Positions 28,001-36,386 of a stretch of 64,000 nt of DNA are shown here, in pieces (the stretch's first letter is position 1; each line of letters begins with the position of its first letter). The stretch is from the NCBI RefSeq assembly GCF_014646015.1, contig NZ_BMMQ01000001.1, positions 1-64,000 of the forward strand, in the 5' to 3' direction. Below the pieces are notes generated by a model. The model did not search any database, was not told where the DNA came from, and saw nothing but the letters and a program-made list of their open reading frames with translations. The translations under genes were made by a program, and so were the position numbers. This stretch comes from Microbacterium nanhaiense (lineage in GTDB: Bacteria > Actinomycetota > Actinomycetes > Actinomycetales > Microbacteriaceae).

Positions 28001-28979
28001 CGTTCGTCGCGAGGATCACGCGGCGCTTGAGGCCGCGCACGGTCGACCGCTCGAACACGCGGTGCTGCTCCGCCGCGCTCAGCCGGCCGTAGAGGGGGAG
28101 TACCTCGGTGGGGGCGGCGGGATTGTTGAAGGCGCCGCGCACGGCGTCCATCGCGTCGCGGATCTCCGCCTCGCCGGGGAGGAACACCAGGACGTCGCCC
28201 GGCGCCTCCCGCTCCAGCTCCCGCAATGCCTCGACGATCGCCCCGACCTCATCCTCGGCGGCATACGGCCTCTCGTCCCGTACATGACGACGCAGATTTT
28301 CGTCGTCATCGTCCGAATCCTCGGCGTGTCGGGCCTCGGCGGCCGAAATCTGCGTCGTTGTGTCCGCGGCGCCGAACGGGCGGTAGCGGATCTCGACGGG
28401 GAAGGTGCGGCCGGAGACCTCGATGACGGGGGCGGGGGTGCCGTCGGGCTCGGCGAAGTGCGTTGCGAACGACTCGGGGTCGATCGTGGCCGAGGTGATG
28501 ATCACCTTGAGGTCCGGCCGTTCGGGCAGGATCCGCTTGAGATAGCCGAGCAGGAAGTCAACGTTGAGCGAGCGCTCGTGCGCCTCGTCGATGATGATCG
28601 TGTCGTATCGGCGCAGCAGCCGATCGCGGTGGATCTCGTTCAGCAGGATGCCGTCGGTCATCAGCGCGATCTTCGTGTCGGTGGAGACCTGATCGGTGAA
28701 GCGCACCTTGTAGCCGACGGTCGTGCCGAGCTCGACCTGCATCTCCTCGGCGACGCGCTCCGCGATCGTGCGCGCGGCGAGCCGGCGAGGCTGCGTGTGT
28801 GCGATCGAGGATCGGCCGAGTTCGAGCGCGATCTTCGGCAGCTGGGTCGTCTTGCCGGATCCGGTGGCACCGGCGACGACGACGACCTGGTGCTCGCGGA
28901 TCGCGTCGGCGATCTCGCCGCGAGCGCCGCTGACGGGCAGTTCGGGCGGATAGGCGATGACGGGAGCGGCTTCAGGCAT
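25011..28979 (-). CDS. hrpA: ATP-dependent RNA helicase HrpA
   Basis: A 1322-residue DEAH-box helicase of HrpA type. Walker A GATGSGKT is near residue 40, DEAH in IIIDEAHERSLN near 140, and the QRSGRAGRTSAG motif VI near 380. HA2 and OB-fold regions follow, then the long HrpA-specific C-terminal DUF3418 domain. It remodels mRNA or ribosome-bound RNA. ATG 28979 is fixed by the family N-terminus and by a TAGACT hexamer ending 8 nt upstream, suggesting a leaderless mRNA. Residues about 205-240 are an acidic/arginine-rich insert between the two helicase lobes, encoded by palindromic DNA. Confidence 0.93.
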   Translation of the reverse strand: MPEAAPVIAYPPELPVSGARGEIADAIREHQVVVVAGATGSGKTTQLPKIALELGRSSIAHTQPRRLAARTIAERVAEEMQVELGTTVGYKVRFTDQVSTDTKIALMTDGILLNEIHRDRLLRRYDTIIIDEAHERSLNVDFLLGYLKRILPERPDLKVIITSATIDPESFATHFAEPDGTPAPVIEVSGRTFPVEIRYRPFGAADTTTQISAAEARHAEDSDDDDENLRRHVRDERPYAAEDEVGAIVEALRELEREAPGDVLVFLPGEAEIRDAMDAVRGAFNNPAAPTEVLPLYGRLSAAEQHRVFERSTVRGLKRRVILATNVAETSLTVPGIKYVIDTGTARISRYATRAKVQRLPIEAVSQASAQQRSGRAGRTSAGIAIRLYAHDDFEKRPEFTDPEVLRTSLASVVLQMLSLGFGDIQAFDFLTPPDSRGVKAAFDLLTELGAVTLTRGEPKLTKIGRQIARLPIDPRFARMLVEAARIGVTDDVLAIVAGLSIQDVRERPEEQREQAAAAHARFTDPSSDFLTLLKLWEHLRERQKELGSSAFRREVRSDFLNYVRVREWFDVHRQLRSLTRDLDRGGRAPAPQPTPEGGHPRGDAIHRALLAGLLSQIGVLDEREANKQRGAKRPGPAVYRGARGVSFSIFPGSALRRAKPKAVMAAELVETSRLFGRTVAAIDIAWAEALAGDLAKRQVTEPHWSKDAGAAVAYEKVTLFGVEIVPKRRIQFARVDRAAAREMFVRHALVEGEWDPQVLPKPLTRFLRVNAELRRKLEKLEERERRRDILAGDEAVYGFYEARIPADVFDVRSFEAWWRGALAQTPELLTMAESDLLDGEATSDARDFPSRWTQGDQTLNLAYRFEPGAADDGVSVVIPLALLAQIEPRGFDWQVPGLRDELVTAMLKALPKAMRRHVVPAADWSARFAEELANEGPESTDGLPARGLADALARLVQRQANQPVTAADFDLTRVPGHLTMNFRAVDHRGRVAGSGRDLEALKKTLSGRARDSVAQQISRATPAQKVAQASGSVPQGIEKTGLTAWTFGELPAQVDTRVAGGVVRGYPAIVDEKSSVSIRLEATADEADFQTRRGLARLLSLTVPSPVSYVQEHLSSQEKLALAAAPYPSPKAVIEDCRAAIFDDAIAARGPVRTAAEFEALRQEVTASSVDAVFEAVSLVAKILTAWREVERAMKKANSISLLGALNDLRGQLDGLVHAGFVRETGLARLRHLPRYLEGARIRATQLADAAGRDRAWMTEFEKAAKLFSDAGGTIPLDERADDTIVRVRWMLEELRVGLFAQRLGTAETVSVQRIQKALAS
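28287..28358. repeat. Palindromic element inside hrpA
   Basis: ACGACGCAGATTT (28287-28299) recurs as its exact reverse complement at 28346-28358. Nested inside is a second palindrome, ATGACGAC...GTCGTCAT (28285-28310). The segment encodes a low-complexity linker insert of HrpA and keeps the reading frame. The composition (A/T-rich centre, GACGAC arms) is unlike the surrounding coding DNA. Confidence 0.75.
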
Positions 28980-28987
28980 GGCGTTCC

Positions 28988-28993
28988 AGTCTA
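28988..28993 (-). promoter_or_regulatory. -10 hexamer of hrpA (leaderless)
   Basis: TAGACT on the minus strand, 8 nt before the hrpA ATG. With the usual 6-9 nt to the start site, transcription would begin at or next to the ATG. No ribosome site is seen. Confidence 0.6.
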
Positions 28994-29063
28994 CGATGGG
29001 CGTTCTGTGTCGGAACGTTTCATGAATTCGCGCGCCCTCGGCCGACGGCGGCCGGGAGGTGCC

Positions 29064-29915
<852 letters not shown>

Positions 29916-29924
29916 CGCGCGTCT

Positions 29925-29966
29925 CGACACACCCTCGCCACCGGATCGGGTGGCGAGGGTGTGTCG
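29925..29966. terminator. Bidirectional terminator hairpin
   Basis: CGACACACCCTCGCCACC (29925-29942) and its exact reverse complement (29949-29966) form an 18-bp stem with a GGATCG loop. It ends directly at the stop codon of the convergent mannosyltransferase and 9 bp after the aldo/keto reductase stop. Confidence 0.88.
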
Positions 29967-31493
29967 TTAGAGGAACCAGCTCGGCAACCAGAGGTGCGCC
30001 TTATAGAGAGCCTCCGGCTCCATCCAGCCCGTCCCGAACGGCAAGAAGAAGAGGCCGACGGCGGCGATGGCGCCGAGCACCGTCCGGACGACGATGCGTC
30101 GCGTTCCCGTCGCCGCCGCGACTCTTTCGCGTTCGCGCCGGATCTCGGTGCGGCTGGCATCCGGCAGCAGCACCGGATCCGCCGGCTCAGAGAGCCGCTT
30201 CGCCGCGATCACGACCGCGAGGATCACGAACGGCAGCAGCGTGATCGCGTAAAAGGTGAACATCGTGCGGTCGGGCAGCAGCAGCCAGGGCGCGTAGGTG
30301 CCGAGTACGCCGATGAGGGGGATGAGGTCGGATCCGTCGACCCCGCGGCGGCGCGCGAACGCCGCCGCGGCGCGCACGACCAGATAGACCACGGCGAGCA
30401 CCCCGATCCACCACAACAGCGGATTGGGGAGTGCGGCCATCAGGCCGACGGATCCGTCCTCGCCCGTCTCGCGCGACATGAGGGTCGGATTGAGCATCGG
30501 GATCCACTCGATCGCGGGGCTCGCATAGGTGTGGCCGGAGGTGACGCCCTCGTGGAACCTCAGCACGGCCCGGTGGTAGTTCCACAGCGCGACGAGGGGA
30601 TTGGCCGAGGAGCCGCGGTCGTAGCCGCCCGAGGTGACGAGCCACCCCGTCCAGCTGAGCAGGTAGGTGAGGAGCGCCGGTCCGACGAGCAGCACGAACG
30701 ACGCCGGTCCCTGCCTGCTGATCGCCGCTTCGACGGGGCGCTGCACGCCGGCGCGGCGCCGGTCCACGATGTCGGCGGCGACGACCGCCAGACCCAGCAC
30801 CGCGAGCGCGTACAGGCCCGACCACTTCACGCCCGCGGCGAGGCCGAGCGCGAAGCCGGCCGCCACGAGCCAGGGTCGGCGCCAGACGACGGGGCCCGCG
30901 AGCAGGTTCCCCTCCGCGCCCGCGCGGATCCGTGCCACGGTGCCGTCGCGGTCGAGGAGCGCGAACCAGGCGCCGAGGAGGATCAGCAGGGCGAGGTGCG
31001 TGTCGAGCAGCGCGACGCGGCTCATCGACACGGCGAGGGGATCGATCGCGAGGAGCGCCGCAGCCGTGATGCCGAGCCAGCCGGACGCCGTGACCTTCTT
31101 CGCGATCGCGAACAGGATCGGCACGAGCGCCGTGCCGACGAGCGCCGTCATCACGCGCCAGCCGAAGGGGCCGTGTCCGAAGATCGCCATGCCGACGCCG
31201 ATGAGCCACTTTCCGAGGGGCGGGTGCGCGACGAAGGCGCCCTCTGCGGAGTATCCGTCGACGTCGCCCGATTCGAAGGCCGGGTTGGGGTCTTCGCCCC
31301 ACGTGCCCTCGTAGCCGAGGTGGATCAGGCTCCAGGCGTCCTTGACGTAGTAGGTCTCGTCGAAGAGCAGCTCGTGTGGACCGCCCACTCCGACGAAGCG
31401 CAGCAGGGCCGCCACGATGGTGACGGCGGCGAGCGACAGCCAGACGGCGAGGGGACTCGCGGCGTCGCGGCGGGACGTGGGGCGTGCGATCAC
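29967..31493 (-). CDS. Polyprenyl-phosphate-mannose-protein mannosyltransferase (Pmt, GT39)
   Basis: A 508-residue membrane glycosyltransferase with 11 or so hydrophobic segments. The first extracytoplasmic loop has FDETYYVKDAWS (about residues 44-55), whose Asp-Glu pair is the catalytic motif of Pmt enzymes, and VAHPPLGKWLIG follows. It transfers mannose from polyprenyl phosphate to Ser/Thr of Sec-exported proteins. The GTG at 31493 has a TAGGCT hexamer 6 nt upstream and no ribosome site. It is divergent from rsmI, an arrangement conserved across actinobacteria. Confidence 0.92.
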   Translation of the reverse strand: MIARPTSRRDAASPLAVWLSLAAVTIVAALLRFVGVGGPHELLFDETYYVKDAWSLIHLGYEGTWGEDPNPAFESGDVDGYSAEGAFVAHPPLGKWLIGVGMAIFGHGPFGWRVMTALVGTALVPILFAIAKKVTASGWLGITAAALLAIDPLAVSMSRVALLDTHLALLILLGAWFALLDRDGTVARIRAGAEGNLLAGPVVWRRPWLVAAGFALGLAAGVKWSGLYALAVLGLAVVAADIVDRRRAGVQRPVEAAISRQGPASFVLLVGPALLTYLLSWTGWLVTSGGYDRGSSANPLVALWNYHRAVLRFHEGVTSGHTYASPAIEWIPMLNPTLMSRETGEDGSVGLMAALPNPLLWWIGVLAVVYLVVRAAAAFARRRGVDGSDLIPLIGVLGTYAPWLLLPDRTMFTFYAITLLPFVILAVVIAAKRLSEPADPVLLPDASRTEIRRERERVAAATGTRRIVVRTVLGAIAAVGLFFLPFGTGWMEPEALYKAHLWLPSWFL

Positions 31494-31499
31494 CCGACC

Positions 31500-31505
31500 A
31501 GCCTA
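31500..31505 (-). promoter_or_regulatory. -10 hexamer of the mannosyltransferase gene
   Basis: TAGGCT on the minus strand, 6 nt before the GTG. It shares its outer TA with the rsmI -10 hexamer on the other strand. Confidence 0.6.
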
Positions 31506-31509
31506 TTCT
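31504..31509 (+). promoter_or_regulatory. -10 hexamer of rsmI
   Basis: TATTCT ends 7 nt before the rsmI ATG (31517). It overlaps the opposing -10 hexamer by two bases. Confidence 0.65.
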
Positions 31510-31516
31510 GGAACGC

Positions 31517-32332
31517 ATGATCATCCTCGCGGGCACCCCGATCGGAAATCTCGGCGACGCGTCGCGGCGGCTGATCGAGGTCCTCTCCTCGGCGACGACG
31601 ATCGCGGCGGAAGACACCCGCACGACGCAGAAGCTGCTCGCGGCGCTCGGCATCGCGAACCGCCCCCGCCTCGTGCCGATGCACGACCACAACGAGAAGA
31701 AGGTGTCGGCGGAGCTCGTGGAGCTCGCCCGCACGGAGGACCTGGTCGTGCTGAGCGATGCGGGCATGCCGACCGTGAGCGATCCCGGCTACGGTCTCGT
31801 CGCGGCAGCCGTCGCGGCGGGTGTCGAGGTCACGGCGATCCCGGGGCCGAGCGCGGTGCTCACGGCGCTCGCCATCTCCGGCCTGCCGACCGATCGCTTC
31901 GCCTTCGAGGGCTTCGTGCCGCGCAAGTCGGGGGAGCGCGCGAAGGCGTTCGGCGCGCTCGCGCGCGACGCACGCACCCTGGTGTTCTTCGAGGCGCCGA
32001 CCCGAACGGAACAGACCCTGCGCGACATGGCGGTCGCGTTCGGCGACGACCGGCGTGCGGCCGTGTGCCGGGAGCTGACGAAGATGTACGAGCAGGTGGT
32101 GCGCGGCCCTCTCGCGGAGCTCGCGGCGTGGGCCGCCGGTGGGGTGCGCGGGGAGGTCGTCCTCGTCGTCGAGGGTGCGGCGCCGACCGGACTCTCGATT
32201 GACGACGCCCTCGCGCGGGTGCAGGCGCTCGTTGCGGACGGCGCGCGGCTCAAGGATGCCGCCCGCGATGTCGCGGCGGTCGCGAGGGTCTCGTCCCGCG
32301 AGCTGTACGAGGCCGCGCTCGCGGCCCGCTGA
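31517..32332 (+). CDS. rsmI: 16S rRNA (cytidine(1402)-2'-O)-methyltransferase RsmI
   Basis: A 271-residue SAM-dependent methyltransferase of the tetrapyrrole-methylase fold. The N-terminus IILAGTPIGNLGDAS and the AEDTRTTQKLL, SDAGMPTVSDPG and PGPSAV segments are diagnostic of RsmI. It methylates the ribose of C1402 in the decoding site of 16S rRNA. ATG 31517 is set by the family start and the TATTCT hexamer 7 nt upstream. The C-terminal 45 residues (ALVADGARLKDAARDVA) are the typical small helical domain. Confidence 0.95.
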   Translation: MIILAGTPIGNLGDASRRLIEVLSSATTIAAEDTRTTQKLLAALGIANRPRLVPMHDHNEKKVSAELVELARTEDLVVLSDAGMPTVSDPGYGLVAAAVAAGVEVTAIPGPSAVLTALAISGLPTDRFAFEGFVPRKSGERAKAFGALARDARTLVFFEAPTRTEQTLRDMAVAFGDDRRAAVCRELTKMYEQVVRGPLAELAAWAAGGVRGEVVLVVEGAAPTGLSIDDALARVQALVADGARLKDAARDVAAVARVSSRELYEAALAAR

Positions 32333-32343
32333 TCCGGTCGCGC

Positions 32344-33033
32344 CTACTCGGCGTGGATCTCGGTCCACACGATCATCATGTGGGCGCGGGAGTGCGTCTC
32401 GGCCTCCCGCGCGGCCGAGCGGGCGATCGCCTCGGCGACCTCGACGTGCAGCTCGAGGGTGCCGTCGGCGGGCACCGCGGGCGTCATTCCGAGCCGCGCC
32501 CGCCCCTCGAGCACCTCGCGAATGGGTTCGCAGAGCGCGGAGAGCTGCGGGTTCCCCGACGAGCGGAGGAGAAGCGCGTGGAATTCGACGTCGACGGCGT
32601 GGAACTCGTCGCTGGCGCCGAGGCCCGCGGTACCGAGTTCGTAGAGCCGCCCGGCGAGGCGCCGAAGCTCAGCGCGCTGGGTCGGCGTCGCGCGGACGGC
32701 GGCGAGCCGGGCGGCCGTCGGCTCGACGGCGACGCGAACTTCCATGAGCGACTCGAGCTGTTGCTGCCGGAGGGAGCCCTGCAGGTTCCACCGGATCAGC
32801 TGCGGCGCGAACGCGTCCCATTCCTCGCGGGGGCGCACCGTGATGCCGACGCGGCGGCGGCTCTCGACAAGCCCCATCGACTCGAGAACCCGGACGGCCT
32901 CTCGCACGACGGTGCGCGACGCGCCATACTCGTCCTCGAGGCGGGCGAGCGTCAGGACCGCTCCCGTGGGGAGCTCGCCCGACGCAATGCGCGCGCCGAG
33001 GTGGTCGGTGATGTCGCCGTGCACTGCGGGCAT
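32344..33033 (-). CDS. GntR/FadR-family repressor of the gluconate operon
   Basis: A 229-residue regulator with an N-terminal winged helix (YGASRTVVREAVRVLESMGLV, about residues 35-55) and a C-terminal all-helical FCD ligand domain, whose EFHAVDVEFH stretch holds likely metal-binding residues. It is divergent from the gluconate/idonate operon, with two tandem AGT..ACT sites in between, so it most likely represses that operon and itself until gluconate or a related acid binds. ATG 33033 fits the family start. Confidence 0.88.
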   Translation of the reverse strand: MPAVHGDITDHLGARIASGELPTGAVLTLARLEDEYGASRTVVREAVRVLESMGLVESRRRVGITVRPREEWDAFAPQLIRWNLQGSLRQQQLESLMEVRVAVEPTAARLAAVRATPTQRAELRRLAGRLYELGTAGLGASDEFHAVDVEFHALLLRSSGNPQLSALCEPIREVLEGRARLGMTPAVPADGTLELHVEVAEAIARSAAREAETHSRAHMMIVWTEIHAE

Positions 33034-33053
33034 CGTGCTTCCCCTCGAACGGT

Positions 33054-33068
33054 ATTAGTGTTACTTTA
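33054..33068. promoter_or_regulatory. GntR operator half-repeat 1
   Basis: ATTAGTGTTACTTTA, an imperfect AGT-n3-ACT palindrome and the first of two copies 23 bp apart between gntR and gntP. Confidence 0.55.
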
Positions 33069-33076
33069 CCAGTTGC

Positions 33077-33092
33077 ATTAGTAGTACTTTTA
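33077..33092. promoter_or_regulatory. GntR operator half-repeat 2
   Basis: ATTAGTAGTACTTTTA, the second copy with a full AGTACT centre, 51 bp before the gntP ATG. The A/T-rich run stands out in this high-GC DNA and may also hold promoter elements. Confidence 0.55.
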
Positions 33093-33142
33093 GGCTCACG
33101 ACGCCGCGCCCGCGGCGCATCGACCTCTTCAACGGAGAAGCC

Positions 33143-34525
33143 ATGACAGAAGAATGGACCCAGACGCTCGGCGCTGGCCCGTTGCTCACGATCGCCGTCG
33201 TCGCGATCGCACTCATCCTGTTCCTCGTGATCAAGCTGCGCGTTCACGCATTCCTGACCCTGATCATCGTGTCGCTGCTGACGGCGATCGCGACGGGTCT
33301 CCCGCTCGGAGCGATCGTCACGCAGCTGACGAGCGACTTCGGCGGGACGCTCGGATCCGTCGCCCTCCTGATCGGCCTCGGGGCCGTGCTCGGCAAGCTC
33401 ATCGAGTCCTCCGGCGGGGCGCGCGCCATCGCCGACATGATGGTGCGGATCTTTGGCGAGAAGCGCGCCGCCTTCGCCCTCGGTGTGACCTCGCTCATCC
33501 TCGGTTTCCCGATCTTCTTCGACGCCGGCCTCGTCGTGATGCTGCCGATCATCTTCGCCGTGGCCCGTCGCCTCGGCGGCAACAACCTCCTGCTGTACGG
33601 AATTACGGGCGCCGCGGCGTTCTCCGTCATGCACGTGTTCCTGCCGCCGCACCCCGGCCCCGTCTCGGCGACCGAGCTCTACGGCGCGAACCTCGGCATC
33701 GTGCTGCTCGTCGGCATCGTCGTCGTCCTGCCGACCTGGTACCTGTCGGGTCAGCTCTGGGGTCGTTTCATCAGCAACCGCATTCCGCTGCCCGTCCCCG
33801 CCCTCTTCGGCACGCCCGACGACGACCAGCCGCAGAATCCGCCGAAGCCCGGCGTTGTGATCGCGATCCTGCTCATCCCAATCGTTCTGATCCTGTTCAA
33901 CACGGGCCTCAACGCCCTCGGCTCGATCGGCGTCGTCGACCGCGACGCCACCTGGGTGCAGGCGCTGTCGATGATCGGCACGGCGCCCGTCGCGCTCCTG
34001 ATCTCGGTGATCATCGCGATGCTCGTCCTCGGCAAGTTCCGCGGCGAGACCGGGTCCGCGCTCGAGAAGCTCGTCGACGGCACGCTCGGCACCGTCGCCT
34101 CCGTGATCCTCATCACCGGAGCAGGCGGCATGTTCGGCGGCGTCCTGCGCGCCTCCGGAATCGGCGACGCCCTTGCGGACGTGCTCTCCGACCTCGGCCT
34201 GCCCGTCATCTTCGCCGCCTACGTCATCGCCGTGCTCCTGCGCCTCGCGCAGGGATCCGCGACCGTCGCGCTCGTCACGACCGCCGGCCTGATGGCCCCC
34301 GCCGTCGCGGCGGGGAGCTTCAGCGCGATCGACATCGCGGCGATCACGCTCGCGACCGCGGCCGGCAGCGTGTTCGGAAGCCACGTCAACGACTCCGGCT
34401 TCTGGCTCGTCGGCAAGCTCATGAACATGGACGTGAAGACGACGCTCAAGACGTGGACCGTGCAGCAGGCGATCGAGTCGCTCGTCGGCTTCGCGATCGT
34501 GCTCGTCGTCTACGCGATCTTCTAG
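33143..34525 (+). CDS. gntP: Gluconate permease, GntP family
   Basis: A 460-residue inner-membrane proton symporter with about 12 hydrophobic segments. It carries the family blocks GLGAVLGKLIESSGGARAIA, FFDAGLVVMLPI, LPPHPGPVSAT and GSVFGSHVNDSGFW. It imports gluconate or L-idonate for the enzymes encoded just downstream. The start has GGAGAAG upstream. The stop TAG is embedded in the ribosome site (TAGGAGGA) of the next gene, so the two are coupled. Confidence 0.95.
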   Translation: MTEEWTQTLGAGPLLTIAVVAIALILFLVIKLRVHAFLTLIIVSLLTAIATGLPLGAIVTQLTSDFGGTLGSVALLIGLGAVLGKLIESSGGARAIADMMVRIFGEKRAAFALGVTSLILGFPIFFDAGLVVMLPIIFAVARRLGGNNLLLYGITGAAAFSVMHVFLPPHPGPVSATELYGANLGIVLLVGIVVVLPTWYLSGQLWGRFISNRIPLPVPALFGTPDDDQPQNPPKPGVVIAILLIPIVLILFNTGLNALGSIGVVDRDATWVQALSMIGTAPVALLISVIIAMLVLGKFRGETGSALEKLVDGTLGTVASVILITGAGGMFGGVLRASGIGDALADVLSDLGLPVIFAAYVIAVLLRLAQGSATVALVTTAGLMAPAVAAGSFSAIDIAAITLATAAGSVFGSHVNDSGFWLVGKLMNMDVKTTLKTWTVQQAIESLVGFAIVLVVYAIF

Positions 34526-34533
34526 GAGGAACG

Positions 34534-35304
34534 ATGGGATCCGATCTCTTCGACATCTCGGGGCGTCTGGCCCTCGTCACCGGCTCCTCGCGGGGCCTCG
34601 GCCGCGAGCTCGCGCTTGCGCTCGCGGGCGCCGGCGCGCGCGTCGTGCTGCACGGCCGCGACGCCCGCGCGCTCGACGACACGGCCGATGACATCGAAGC
34701 CGCCACCGGGGTGCGGCCCGGCGCCGTGCGCTTAGACGTGACGAACGCCGAGGAGGTCGCCGCGGGGATCGGATCCCTCATCGCCGAGCAGGGCGTCCCC
34801 GACATCCTCGTGAACAACGCCGGCCTGCAGCGCCGCGCACCGATCCACGAGTACGCCGCGGACGACTGGGACGCCGTGATCGCGAGCAACCTGTCGAGCA
34901 TGTTCTACGTGTCGCGGAGCGTCACCCCGGGCATGGTCGAGCGGGGCTCCGGCAAGGTCATCAACATCGCCTCGGTCCAGTCGAAGCTCGCCCGCCAGAC
35001 GATCGCGCCGTACTCGGCGTCGAAGGGCGGGGTCGCCATGCTGACGCAGGGCATGGCGGCCGACCTCGCGCGCTACAACGTGCAGGTCAACGCCATTTCG
35101 CCCGGCTACTTCGCGACCGAGATGAACCGCGCGCTCGTCGAGGATCCCGAGTTCGACGCCTGGCTCACGGCGCGCACGCCCGCGCAGCGCTGGGGCGACC
35201 CGAGCGAGCTTCGCGGCGCGCTCATCTTCCTCGCCTCGGACGCCTCGAGCTTCGTCTCCGGCCACAACCTCGTGGTCGACGGCGGAATGACGGCCGTCGT
35301 ATGA
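34534..35304 (+). CDS. idnO: Gluconate 5-dehydrogenase (5-keto-gluconate reductase), SDR family
   Basis: A 256-residue short-chain dehydrogenase. TGSSRGLGRELA near residue 20 binds the cofactor, NNAG near 94, and the catalytic Ser...Tyr-x3-Lys triad appears as IASVQSKLA and PYSASKGG. The sequence around GYFATEMNRALVEDPEF matches gluconate 5-dehydrogenases. It reduces 5-ketogluconate, made from L-idonate by the next enzyme, to D-gluconate. AGGAGGA lies right before the ATG. The TGA overlaps the next ATG by 4 nt. Confidence 0.9.
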   Translation: MGSDLFDISGRLALVTGSSRGLGRELALALAGAGARVVLHGRDARALDDTADDIEAATGVRPGAVRLDVTNAEEVAAGIGSLIAEQGVPDILVNNAGLQRRAPIHEYAADDWDAVIASNLSSMFYVSRSVTPGMVERGSGKVINIASVQSKLARQTIAPYSASKGGVAMLTQGMAADLARYNVQVNAISPGYFATEMNRALVEDPEFDAWLTARTPAQRWGDPSELRGALIFLASDASSFVSGHNLVVDGGMTAVV

Positions 35305-36374
35305 GGGCCGTCTTCATCGACGGGCGCGAGCAGATCGCCGTCCGCGAGGCACCCGAGCCCCAGCCCGCGGTGGGACAGGTGCGGATCCGCCTCGCGCGCG
35401 TCGGGATCTGCGGTTCCGACCTGCACTACTACTTCCACGGCGCGAACGGCGAATACGTTGTTCGCGAGCCGCTCATCCCGGGCCACGAGTTGTCCGGCAC
35501 CGTCGACGCGGATCCGTCCGGCGAGCTCGCGCCGGGTACGCCCGTGACCGTGCACCCCGCACGGTTCGGGCGGGAGGTGCCGGGCACGGAAGGCCAGCCG
35601 CACCTCTGGCCCGGAGGCTCGTATCTCGGCAGTGCCGCGACGTGGCCGCACACGCAGGGCGCGATGGCCGACCTCATCGTCGTCGAGCGCGACATGGTGC
35701 GCTCCCTTCCCGCCGGGATAGACATGGACCTCGCCGCGCTCGCCGAGCCGCTCGGCGTGGCGCTGCACGGCGCCACGCGTGCGGGCGACCTGACGGGCGC
35801 GCGCGTTCTCGTCTCCGGTGCCGGCCCGATCGGCCTCCTCGCGGTCATCGCCGCGCAGGCCCGTGGGGCCGCCCACGTCACCGTGACCGACGTCCTGGCG
35901 CAGCCCCTCGAGAGGGCCCTTGCGCTCGGAGCCGATGCCGCCGTCCGCGCGGGCACGGACGAACTCCCCGCCGAGGCGTTCGATGTCGTCCTCGAATGCT
36001 CCGGCGCGCCCGCCGCGATCAGCGCCGCGGCCGTCGCGACGCGCCGTCGCGGCGTGATCGTGCAGGTCGGCATGGTTCCGAATGAACCTCGTGGCATCAA
36101 CCTCGCGCCGCTCATCTCCAAGGAGATCGACCTGCGCGGCGCGTTCCGCTTCAATGGTGAGATCGACGAGGCGATCGAGATCCTCGCTGCACGGCCCGAT
36201 GTGACGTCGGTCGTGACGCACGCGATCCCGGTCGCCGACGTGCGCGCGGCCTTCGAGCTCGCGCGCGACGGCGCCGTCTCCGGCAAGGTCGTCGTCGCGT
36301 TCGACGCGTCCGACGCATCGCAGCTCCGCGGCGGCTCCGCCGCAGCATCCGCCACGAGCACGCTCGACCAGTAA
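35301..36374 (+). CDS. L-idonate 5-dehydrogenase-like MDR enzyme lacking the structural-zinc cysteines
   Basis: A 357-residue medium-chain dehydrogenase. The catalytic zinc site is kept (Cys37 in GICGSDLHYY, His62-Glu63 in GHE, a later Glu in AEPLG), as is the Rossmann GAGPIGLLAV. The alignment to IdnD is clear in GSYLGSAATWPHTQGA and in GVIVQVGM. The usual four-cysteine structural zinc lobe (CGHCKYC...C in E. coli IdnD) is replaced by a Cys-free stretch (about residues 82-105). It would oxidise L-idonate to 5-ketogluconate for IdnO. ATGA overlap with the previous gene. The C-terminus has a Ser/Ala-rich tail of about 25 residues. Confidence 0.88.
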   Translation: MRAVFIDGREQIAVREAPEPQPAVGQVRIRLARVGICGSDLHYYFHGANGEYVVREPLIPGHELSGTVDADPSGELAPGTPVTVHPARFGREVPGTEGQPHLWPGGSYLGSAATWPHTQGAMADLIVVERDMVRSLPAGIDMDLAALAEPLGVALHGATRAGDLTGARVLVSGAGPIGLLAVIAAQARGAAHVTVTDVLAQPLERALALGADAAVRAGTDELPAEAFDVVLECSGAPAAISAAAVATRRRGVIVQVGMVPNEPRGINLAPLISKEIDLRGAFRFNGEIDEAIEILAARPDVTSVVTHAIPVADVRAAFELARDGAVSGKVVVAFDASDASQLRGGSAAASATSTLDQ

Positions 36375-36386
36375 GGACTGACCCTC

